From: Oscillospiraceae bacterium
GTDB taxonomy: Bacteria > Bacillota > Clostridia > Oscillospirales > Oscillospiraceae
NCBI GenBank assembly: GCA_017398625.1
Contig: JAFQFP010000031.1
Location: 1 to 64,000, forward strand
Direction: 5' to 3'
DNA: 64,000 bases
The notes beneath the pieces are model-generated. The model saw nothing but the letters and a program-made list of their open reading frames with translations. It was not told the DNA's origin and ran no database searches. Positions within the stretch are counted from its first letter, which is position 1. Every line of letters starts with the position of its first letter. Both the position numbers and the translations under genes were made by a program. Shown piece by piece: positions 23,706 through 35,700 of the stretch.

Positions 23706-26700
23706 TTAGAGCTCCACATTGATGGAAACGGTCTGTTCCTCGCCAAAGTAGCGAGTCTCGACGCCATCAACGGTTTCGGTCATGAATCCGTATACAGTGT
23801 AGGTCTGCTCACCCAGCAGGGTGGGACGGATCGCAACGGTCCAGACCTTGGTGTTGTCTGCCTCGGTATAGCCGGTGGAGAACCAGATCTCCTCGCCGTA
23901 GCCGTTGGTGATCATCAGATCGGTGACATTTGCTTCGGTGGTGACGGTGAGAGTCACGGTCTGAGCCAGCCGCACACTGCTTGCAGCGGCAGACACAGCG
24001 GTAACATCCAGACCCTTATCCTCAGCAAAGTTGGCAGCCGCCAAGGTCTTGGAGCTTACAACGAAGCTGGGATCCACACCGCCGGTGATCTTGATATCGG
24101 TCAGCGACAGGATACCGCTGTTGCCGGAATTCTGGATCACCACATGAACCTCGCCGGTTCCGTTAAAGCCGGTCTGTGCCAGCAGGTCATAGAACAGAGC
24201 GGTGCTGGAGTTGATGACCAGATTTTCCTTAACGAACTTATCTGTTCCGGAAACGATGGTCACCTTTGCGGTAACAGCATTGCCGTCCACACTCTTCATG
24301 CCAAGATCGAAGCTGCTGAAGCGATCGGAGACATTGACAGAGAATGCAACTGCCTGATCGGGCTTCAGATAGACCTCGTTGTTGGCACCGGAAGCATTGT
24401 AGTTGGACACATCAGCATCACCAGTGAAGTCATCCATGAAGATGGCGCCGGTAGTCTCGCCATCGGAGCTGAACTTATCAGCGGTGATCAGCAGGTCACG
24501 GACCTCGGTGTACAGAGGAGCAAGCTCTCCGTCGGTATTGTAGATGGTGCTGACAGCGGTGGAGCTGACTGTGTACTTGCCATCCACCATATCGCCGCTC
24601 TGGATGGATTCATCGCCCACCAGTGTACCGTAGACACGGACAGCATCCAGCACGAACTGGTCGCCCAGAATGGTGTTGCCGCCAAAGCTGATGCCGGGAT
24701 AGACATCGATGCGCACATCATAGGTGCCGTGCGCCAGACCCTCAATGGAGACAACGGGGATCTGGTACAGATCAAGCTGACCCTTGTTGATGACGCTGAC
24801 AGACTGGCTCATGCCGGTGTCGCGGCTGGTGTAGGTCACGCGGATGGTACCCTGCTCAGCGCCGGTGCGGCTGATGATGTCAAAGCCGGTGCCGGTGAAG
24901 GAGAAGGTGGCATAAACGGGGAACTGGTTATTACCGTCCGCAGCAGCGCCGGTGGCAACGAAGGCAGAGCCGTTGGAGAAGCCGATGTTGTCCTCATAGG
25001 AGCTATCGAAGCCGTAGATCTCGCTGCCTGCGGTGTAGACATCCTGAATACCGTCATAGCTTGTGCCGTTCTCGGTTGCCAGAACCCAGCCGGAAGCGGT
25101 GGTGTTGAAGGCAGGATCCATATTGCCGTCAGTCTCGTAGTAGACGGAGGTAGCAGGCAGGATATTCAGTTGCTTGTACATATAGTAGTACTGGTCGGTA
25201 GCATCGTTGGTGTCCAAATCGTACTCCACGAACTTGACCGCTACGAACACGGTCTCCACGCCGCCCATGATGGAGGTGGGAGTATAGCGGATCTGGGTAT
25301 TTGCGCCGTCCTTGTCGGTAATGGTGAAGTTGCCGTACTTTCCGGTGTAGACGCCGGTACCCTCATCGGTGTAGGTGATGTTGGAGAAGTGGACATAGTC
25401 GCGCAGGTCGTGGCTTGCGGAGTATGCCGCGAAGCCGACCAGCTCCATCATGTACTTATACTCGCCGGTGCCGTCATCGGGGTTGCGGTGATCCACATAG
25501 CCGGTGGTGATCAGCGGCTTCTCCTCATTGGAGATCACATTGATGTCCATGGGCTTGCCATAGTCCACGACCACAGTGGTGGATGCCATGGGGCGCAGGG
25601 ACTGACCCATGTTGGTCATGACTACGGGGATGTCGACGACCACGGTGGTGTGGTAGCCGCCGGAGGTATCGTTGTCCATCAGCAGATCAGAGATCTTGGC
25701 CTTGGTATCCTCATCCAGAATATCCAGCGCCGCATCATAGCTCCAAACGACATCGCCGTTGCCCATAGTGGTGGAGTTGATAACAGTGACCGCAGCAGTG
25801 GGATCATAGAGGATGTTTTCACCTGCCAGACCAGCCTGTGCCAGAGCATCCAGGGCGGAGAAGCTGACCTCATTGTTCAGCTCTGCCTCATAGCGGGCAG
25901 TGCCATCAAGGAAGATACGGTTTGCGGGGTTGGTAAAGGCAACGCCTGCGCGGTTGACGAACTGACCTTGGCTGTTGACCAGATAGAACCGGACTCTGAC
26001 GGAGCCAGCGCCCCATGCCACCTGAGGCACACCGTAGTAGCGCTTGACATACTTGTTATAGATGTCCACATACTCGGCATAAGCGTACTCGTTGGTGGCG
26101 TATACGCCGGACTTTGCTTCTCTGGGGTTATCCAAGGAGCCGTCCAGATAGGCGTAGTACTGCATGGAGACTTCCTTATCGGTGATGTTGCCGATCTTCC
26201 ACTTGATGGTCTCGTCTGCAGTGTGGGTGATGGTATGGCCGTCCACTTCCATGGTATCCAAGGTAGCGGAGTAGGTGAAGGTGGAGGCGTTGATGTAGCG
26301 GTTGCCATCGGACTCGGAGAGGATGTTGCCTTCCAGCAGGTTGGAGTAGGCCTCCAGTGTGTCGGTGTCACGATCGTAGACAAAGGTGACCTGCTCCAGC
26401 AGCTCGGGCTCGGCATTCACACGCAGACCCACATGCTCCTCGGCAATGGTGATATTGCCGGTTGTATTGCCGTGCTCATCGATGACATCCATGGTCTTGC
26501 CGATGTCATTGGCGGTGACCAGCGTGTAGGAATACACATTGATGGGGAAGCCCACACCGTTGTTGTAGGAAGCCATGGCATCGTAGGTGCTCTGGGACAT
26601 GATGCCGGAGGCCACGATGCTCTCGGAGTACATATTCACGCCTGTGAACAGGGAGAAGTTGCCGCCGATCACATCGGTGACCCGTGCGTTGGTACCTGCG

Positions 26701-29700
26701 TAAGCAAGGTTACGGGCAAGGGAGGTGTAGAAGTTGTTCAGCTCCGTGGCGTTGGTAGCCATGGTAACGGGAACTACGGTGTTCTTGGCAAGACCCTGCA
26801 GAACTCTTTCCATTTCAGGCTCGGTCCAGCTCCAATCACCGAAGCCGCCTGCCTTCAGGTCAAAGCCTACGGTGTAGGCACCGTCGATCATGGGATACAG
26901 CTCGGTTGCCAGTTCGTTGTAGTTCTGGATGTACTCCAGCCAGCTTGCCTGGGTGACATCGCTCAGGGTGGAGTAGTTGGTGGACTTATCCTTCCACAGC
27001 TGGTCAGCGGCATTGCCGGTGCCCTTCTTATTGTTGTAGTGAGAGGGGGCACCGTCGGTCATGAATACCACATGGATCTGACGGCCGGAGGCATCGTAGC
27101 TGGCACCGTCATGCTGGGCAGCATACTTGCTCTTGATCTGGCCAACAGCCTCAATGGTCTTGCCGAAGGCGTAGTCATAGTTGGTGTTGCCGCGGTTGGT
27201 GCCGGAGACCTTCGGCTCACCGTAGGTAACACCGTCGATGGTCTCGGTGTAGCCGCCGATCTGCAGGGTATACACATTGTCATCGGAAGCGTAAGCGGTG
27301 AAATCGGTATCGGCAAAGACACCAACTACGGTATCCAGATCAGACTGGGCAACGAAGGGGGTGCGGACGGAGTCCAAAGTATCGTTGCCGCCGTGGTCGG
27401 TATCGTTACCGGCGAAGGTGACGAAGGTGATGGTGTTGTCGCCGTCCAGCTTCGGATCCAGCAGGATGTTGGCGAAGTCGGTGGCGGCTTCCATAGCCAG
27501 ATCCAGCTTATCCTCATCGGTTGCGATGTTGGTGGGGACTTTGTTCTTGTCGCCGGTGTTGGAGGACTTGTTGATGTCCCAGCCCATGGAGTTGGAAACG
27601 TCAACGATCAGCACAACGTCAACGGAGCTTCTGGTGGAAACACCCGCTGCGGTGAGCTCCAGCTTGGTAACGCCGGTCTCGGTGAAGTCCAGAACGCCCT
27701 CCGCGGTCTTGTTCATACGCACGGAGCCTGCATCCGGGAAGCCGGGGATGGCATCGGCGTTGTCCAGACCTGCATAGGGATCTTCCACAATGTAGATCAG
27801 CAGGTAGAAGGTATCGTCCAGATAGGTGACAGGCACTTCGTACACGCCGATGACGGAGCTGTCGAAGCCTTGCAGATCCACGGTGGCACCGGTGGAATCT
27901 GTAGTTTGCAGGCGGGAGCCGGCGGTAATCCGGTTGGTGTCGCTGTTGATCACAAGGCTGCCGTCGTTGGCATAGCCAACGGCATCCGCCAGATGGAACA
28001 CCAGCTGATCGAAGGGAACGCTCTGATCAAACTCAGATGTACCGTCGTATGCGCCCTGTGCGTTGGGATAGCGCTGCTCAACGGCGATCTTGGCAAAGTT
28101 GGGGGTAGAGCCCACACCGATCTCCATTCTGTTGGGGGTCAGCACATACTTATAGTTGGCAGAAGTAATGTTGACGGTGACCTGCTTGGAGATGGATGCG
28201 GTGTTGTGGACATTGCAGATGACCTCGTTGCCATAGACATCGTACAGTGTGGCGGTGATCACCGCGGTGCCGCTGTTAACACCGGTGACGGCGCCGTTCT
28301 GATCCACACGGGCAACGCTTTCGTTGCTGGAGGACCATACGATGGTGTAATCACCGGAGTCCACCAGATCCTGCGCATAGCCGTACTTGATGCGAGGCAG
28401 CAAGGATTCGTAGCTGAAGCCCTCGGGGATGGCGAGCATATCCTCGGTTTCACCGGTGTTGGTGGTGTCAGAGAGGATGATGCTGTTGCTCTTATCCATC
28501 AGATCGAAGTTAACGCCGTAGTCCGTGACCACTTCCACATCCTTACGGTACAGATAGACGGAGGATTCTGTGGTGGTTGCCATCCAAGCGCCGCCTTCAT
28601 AGGCAAGGTAGTAGGCATCGCCGTTGTCGCCGTAGCCCAGAATGATCTGGCGCTCACCGGTGTCCTCGTCCATGGTGACCAGACGGATGTGCGCAACATT
28701 GGGATGGATCAGCATATTGGCGGCATCGCCGGGTCCGATGTAACGCAGGTTGTTGGAGGCGTTGAGCTGCACATAGCCGTCGCCCTGCACAAAGGTATCG
28801 AGCAGCCATGCAGACAGCTCTGCATCGTTTTCGCCGATGGTCAGATAGTCCTGTGCCACGCCGTTGTACAGGTCGTTGCCGTTTTCACCCTGAAGCACGC
28901 CGTTGCCGAATGTGACGGCTGCGGACAGGGCGCCGGTGGAGGTTGCGGCATTGACAGAGGGATTCTTCAGCGCAACGCCGGATTCCTTGTCAACGATGAC
29001 ATATTCGAAGTTGGCATCTACCTTCTCAAAGGGACCGGTGTGGAGCACATAGTGGATCGCGCCATCCTCAGCGGTGACGGTACCATCATACTGAGAAGGA
29101 TCATAGTCGACCACATGGATCCAGATGGTATCCAGGAACAGCTCCTCACCATCCTTAGTGTAGGTAACACGGGCGGTATAGATGTCACTGCTGTTCAGGT
29201 TGACATCGTTCAGATCCACAGTGAGCACGCCGCCGTTAACCGTGTCGGTGTAGGTGGCAATGCCGGTGGAAGCATCGTACACAAGGTCGGTGGCCTTCAC
29301 CTCGAGCTTTTCGCCGGTGTTGTAGTTGATGGTCAGGTGGATACCTTCTTCACCTGCAACGCCGCCGGTGATCTGAGCAACATAGTCCAGAACGAGCAGC
29401 AGATCGTCCATGGAATTTCCTTCCTGAATGATATAGTCATAGGAATTCAGGTGGGCATCCACGACCTCGGAGCCGGAAACGGTGACCTCGGTGGCATCTA
29501 CGATGTTGGGCATATTATCCACAGAGGGAGCATCCACCGGGTTGATATCGTGACCGTTGACGATCTCTACATAGGAGTAGATGATGGCAGTGCCTTCGCC
29601 GATGGCGGTTACCTTACCGTTGGAGTCCACGGTGGCAACGGTCTCATCGGAGGAGAAGTAGCCCAAGGTATAGTTTTCCTTGGAGACAGCAGAACCACCG

Positions 29701-32700
29701 GCGGTGACTACCGCGGAGATATCGCCGTACTTTTCTGCCTCGTAGTCATAGATCAGCTCCATGCTCTCAGTGACAGAGATGGTGGGAGCGATCACGGTCA
29801 CAGGCACTTGGGTAGCGTAGATCGTGCCATTCTCCATGGTGACGGTGACGATGACGGTGGCGCTGCCATTCCTCAGACCGGTGAGCAGACCGGTATCGCT
29901 GACGTGAACAGTAGAAGCATCACTGCTCTCGAACGCGATGCTGTAGCCGCCTGCATTGGTCACATCCGCGTCGCCGTGGCGCACGGTATAGACCAACTGA
30001 TGAGTGGGTGCCGTGGGCGCGCCGGCAGCGGCAATGTACATGTTGCCGGGTGCGGTGACGGTGACACCGTCGGTCAGCGCAGAGGCATACTCCATGTAGA
30101 ACAGGTAACTGGAGCCACTGTTTTTGGTAAGGGTATACTCACCGCCCTCAGCAAGCTCGATCTCCAAAACGCCGTCGCTGGGTACGGTATAGCTGGTCTT
30201 TGTGCCGCTGGGATCGGTCAGATATACGCTGTGACCAACGGAGTCTGTGGTTTCGAACACCAGCGTCAGCGTACCGTCGTTGGGAGCTTCGAAGGTGATC
30301 TTGGTGGAGGATTCCATCTTCAGACACTGGGTCAGCGTCATACCGTCATAGCTGGCAGTGCCGTTCTTGGTGGACAGGTTGCCGGAGATGGTATAGAAAT
30401 TATCGGGATCGGTCGTTCCGTCCTCGGTAAAGTTATGGATCCACTCATCGGGAGAGACCACAGCCTGAGAAACGGTGACATCGAAGGTAGCGGTGATCTC
30501 ATCGGTGATCTGGCCAGCATTGCCGCCAACACTGACAGTCTTCAAGGTGGCAGTGATGGTAGCGGTGCCTGCGCTGACGCCCTTGATCTTGCCGTCCTGC
30601 ACGGTGGCAATGGCAGTGTTGCCGGAGGTGAATTCCCATGTGCCGGTAACGGTGACGGTGTTGCCCTCGGCATCGGTGCCGGTGAGGGTCATCTTGGGAT
30701 CTACGGTCTTGCCGGTATCCACAGTCAGGTTCTGACCGGAACCCTTCACCAGATACTCGGTGGTTTCGCCGTCGCCGCCGGTGCTTTGCAGCTTGTACAG
30801 AGCGATCTCCTTGGCGCCGCTGTTGGTCTTACCACCGCCGGAATCCACCTGCAGATAGCGGGTAGAGCTACCAACAGTAGACTGGAATGTGGCTACACCT
30901 GCAGAGGTAATGGAAATGGTAAACTTGGAAGCAGAACCCGCGTCAGTCGTAAGCTGCAGGCCGGAGCTGCTGGCTTCCGTAAACTGCACATAATACCTTG
31001 TCCCTTCGGTGTTTTCATGGTACAGACGGCCTTCGGAATCAATGTAATAATGATAAGCAGTGGTAAGGGTGTAGGTAGCAGAAGCGTCCGTACCGTAATC
31101 AGACAGGGTATAAACAGCTACCATCTTCTGACCGCTGGCAGAGGGGAATGCGCCCATACCGTAGCTGCTGTTGTATCTGCCAATGACATACGCAACACCG
31201 GTCTCATAGCTGTTGGTTACCAACTTGTAGGTATTACCATCAGAAGGAGCGGCGGTGACGGTGACATTGCTGGTAGGCTTGGTGGCGCCGCAGTTATCAC
31301 AGATGCCATCATCGCCATAGGTATGACCGGTGGCGGCGATCGTCTCGGTCTTGGTGTGAGACGCGTCGTTCTGACAGGTGTAGGTCTTGATGCCGGTGGT
31401 CTCACAACCGGGCTCGGTGGTAACCACGCCATCGTTCCAGCTATGACCCAGTGCGGCGGTCTCGTTATCGGTGTAGCTGTCGCCGCACTTGGAGCAGGTA
31501 TGGGTGGTGAAGCCCTTTTCCGTACAGGTGGGAGCAGTGACCACGGAGGTATAGCTGTGGTCGCAGGTATTGGCAGGCGCGTACAGAGCCATGGCCTGTG
31601 CGCTGGTCTCAAGCTTCGGACCGTTATCTTTTTCGATCTTCAGATTTACACGATTACTTGCATTACCGACGGTGCCAGAGGCTATGCTCAGGTTTGCAGT
31701 CGTATCGGTGAAGGTGATTGCCCACTGGGTATCCTTTGTAGCGGAAGTAATCGGATAATTATCTGTGCCTGTGCCATTCAGATAGTAGACATTATCGCCG
31801 TCTACATAGTAGATGTAGTAATTGCTGCTGTCGCTGATCTTCTCGACCACCCACAGCTGCGCTGTTGTGCTGTACTTCCAGCCGTTGTCGACTTCTGTCC
31901 AGCTTCCATTGATAACACCGGGGTTAGTGCCATGGGTCGCTGTGTAGTTGCCGCTTGCCAGCACCACATAGGTGTACTGGTTGGTAAGGCTGGTCAGCTT
32001 CTGGTAAACAGTGTCGGCGTTCACAGTGGGAACGGTAGGACCGCTGACAACAGGCTGCTCTTTGCCGCAAGCGGAGCAAACACCGTCCACATAGTTGTGA
32101 CCGGTGGCCGCAACGGTCTCGGTCTTGGTGTGAGAGGCATCGTTCTGACAGGTGTAGGTCTTGACGCCGGTGGTCTCACAGCCGGGCTCAGTGGTGATAA
32201 CGCCATCGTTCCAATCGTGACCGGTGGCTGCAACGGTCTCGGTCTTGGTGTGAGAGGCATCGTTCTGACAGGTGTAGGTCTTGACGCCGGTGGTCTCACA
32301 GCCGGGCTCAGTGGTGATAACGCCATCGTTCCAATCGTGACCCAGAGCAGCAATGGTCTGCTGCGCGGTGATGATCGTGCCACAATCGGAGCACTTGGTG
32401 CCGTCGGTCAGACCGGTCTCGGTACAGGTAGCAGCCTTGCCGGTGATGGTTTCGGTATTGGTATGCTCGCAGGTATCTTCTGTCTTTACATAAAGGTAAA
32501 CATAGTAGTTTGTGTTCGTTTCATCTCGATCCCATTCAGATCCAGTATAATACAATTCCTGACCGGATTTCAGCTGGATCTGATAGCAACCGGCAGATGC
32601 ATCAATGGTTGTAAAGGCGAAGCTTGCCTCGGAGGTGGATTGAGAACCATCTGCCTTCAGATAATAGGTTCCGTTGCCAATGCTGTAACTGCCATTGCTT

Positions 32701-35700
32701 CCAGACAATGTCCACAGACACCCAGTAGCATCATTATCGGTAAAGATAACGGTTTTATCGGTGGAATTTACAGTTACCTCCAAGCCAAGGGACTTGCTGC
32801 TTCCGGAGGTTCTGGTCATAAAGGCATAAGGCGTATCATTGTGATATCCAACAATCACATATTCCTTGGAGGTGTCGATTGCACCTGTCAACAACTTGTA
32901 GGCAATCTCGCTGGAGGTAGAGGGGATGGTAGTCTCGGTGGTGGTTTCCTCGGTAGGCTCGTCGGTGGGGGCTTCGGTAGTTTCCTTGGTGGTCTCCTCA
33001 GGAACATAGTCGGGATCCTCCGCGCCGCAGACGGTACATTCGCCGTTTGCGTAGGTGTGACCCTTTGCGGGAATGGTCTCAGTCTTGGTGTCGCCGCAGG
33101 AGCAGGTGAAGGTAACGGTGCCGGTAGCCGTACAGGTAGCTTCCTTGGTCACCTCAGAGGTATAGCTGTGCTCATGCGCGGGGTTGACCGTGATGCGGAT
33201 GGTCTCGCTGGCACCGGTGACCTCATAGGTGTTGGTGCCATTGGTGATGCTTTCCACCGTAACAACGATAGAGGTAGTACCCTCGCCCACAGCGGTGACC
33301 TGGTTGCCATCCAAAGTAGCAACGCTGGCGTTGGGGGTGGAGCAGGTAATGTTCGCCGTATAGCCGGTGAGTCCGCTGATGGCGGATTCCGCTGTAAAGC
33401 TGGCGGTCTCGCCAATGTCCAGCACCATGTTCACAGGTGTCACAGTGAGGGAAACATCATAAGTAGTGGCTGCCACAACGGTAACAGGGATCTCCACAAC
33501 CAGATCCACAGACTCCTCGCTGCCGCTGACGGTGGCGCCGGAAACGGTGCAGATTATGGTGGTCGTGCCTGCTTCAACGCCGGTGACCTCACCGGTTTCG
33601 GGGTTCACGGTAGCGATGCCGCTGTCGGCAGAGCTCCAGACCTTAGTGCCGGTAGGTGTTACCGTAGCAGTGGGATCCTCGGTCTCCGCAGCGGACAGAG
33701 TAGCGGACAGGGTGGTGGTACCATTCTTATTCACCAGCGCGCCTGTCTGATCCGCAGTCAGAGTGATGGTGTAGTTGGTGGTGCCGCCAGCGCCACCTTC
33801 GGTAGTTGTGGTAACCTTTTCAAAGAGGTATACTGTTCCGCCGGCCTTGTCATCACGAGTCCAACCATTGTTATAAACAAGGTTTCGTCCACCATTATAG
33901 GTTCCAGCACCACTCAGGCACAGTGCGTATACACCGTTACCCTGATGGTAAATCTTCATGCTGGCCGCGCCGGATGTATTAATAACGTCAGAGTTATTTC
34001 TGATATAATATGTGGTATTGTTGTAAACATTGGAGAATTGAGTGCTGCTGTTAACCGACCACTCACTGTTAGTAGAATCTGCCGGAGTATCAAAGGTGAG
34101 CACAGTTTTCTCCGCACCTTCCACAACCGTAACAGAGGCATTTGTACCCTTATCGCCATCGTTTTTAAGTGCGATCCAGTTGTCACCGTTCTTCACAACA
34201 ATCACATAAGGATTCGTCGTGCCAATGGTTCCATCCGTATCCAGTACATACTCAACAGTGGTAGTACTACCGCCGGTGGTGGTGACGGTAACAGCACCCT
34301 CAGCGGAGTCCTTAGAGCCGTCGCCGGGGACGGAAGCATCGGGAGCAACGGTAGCGGTGCCGTTGACAGTTTCGCCGCTGGTGGTATCCACCACGGTGAT
34401 GTTGAAGGTGTCAATGGGAACATCGTTATAATACACAGCGGCGGTAACACTGCCGGCAGTGTCGCCAATGGCGGCAGTGGCGTACTCATAGATCGCTACG
34501 CCGGTATCGCCATAGGCAACATTCTTGATGGTGCCCTGACTGCCCAGCAGGGTGATCTTCACATCGGAATAATCGGGAGTTTCGCCAACGGACAGGGTCA
34601 TATCAGGCGCACTAACCACACCCACGAAGGTCTCCGCGGTTCCCAAATATTTATCCGCTTCCGCGGCAGCCATCAGAACGCCGCCAACGCCCTTGGCTTC
34701 GTTGCTCTTATAGCTGTTGGAGCAGTAACCGGATTGGCTGGTCTCCACGCCGGACTTCTGGTAAACATCGGCGATGGAGTTGCCATCCAGCTTGTGCTCA
34801 ACGATGCCGTTAAAGGCAGCAAGACCTGCTTCCAGATACTTGGCATCCGTGAGCCAACCCTCGTTATACGCCTTCAGCAGGGCATACGCCATCAGACCGG
34901 ACACAGAGGTCTCGGGACGGTTGGCTTTCTCGCCGGAAACCACCGCCGCCGCGGTGTTGACGATGTTGTACCACATACCGGTATAGGTGCTGTCGGTCTT
35001 GATGGCATCAACCGCGTTCTCTGTATCCTGATAGGGCAACATTCCGTCAAACAGCTTCTTCAGCTTTTTGATCAGATTTGCCTTATAGGTGGCATCGGGC
35101 ATCAGCTCGATGCAGTCCACCAGACCTACGGCGTACCAGCCGATACCGCGGCCCCAGAACACACCGTTGCCGCCGGTACTGCCCTCGCTGCCGTCGCCGG
35201 TACCGTAGCCGTGATGGTACAGACCGGTGGTCTCGTCATACATGGCATCCGCTACCCACATCAGCCGCTCATAGACCTCCTGATAGATCTGACCGGCGGT
35301 CTTGGAATTGACGGTGTTGCTGATCTTGCCGCTGGCAAGGGCATTGGCGTACTCCACATAGAAGGACTGCGCCATATAAATGCCGTCCAGACCCAGCTCA
35401 TACTCATCCCAGCTAGAGGTCGGATCGCCGTTGCTGTCCTGCTTGTGCAGCAGGTTGCCGCCGCACGCAGGATACTTGGTCTGTGCCTCAAGCTGCTTGT
35501 AAACAAAGTTTACAGCCTTCTCGTAGGCAGTAGCGGTATCCTCGTCCAGCTCCGCGGTCTGCAGCAGGTCAAAGATCGCCAGCGCAGGGGGAACGGAGTC
35601 CACTTCGTTCTTGATGTAATGCGTGATGGTGCCGTCGGACTTGATGTTGGCATCCATAAAGTCCTTAGCAAACTCCAAAGCGTTACCGGTGGAGTTGGTA

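Noticed and set aside
31280..33180. CRISPR-like regular repeats
   Set aside because: The repeats are in-frame protein repeats of the giant gene, 120 bp long, with no spacers.
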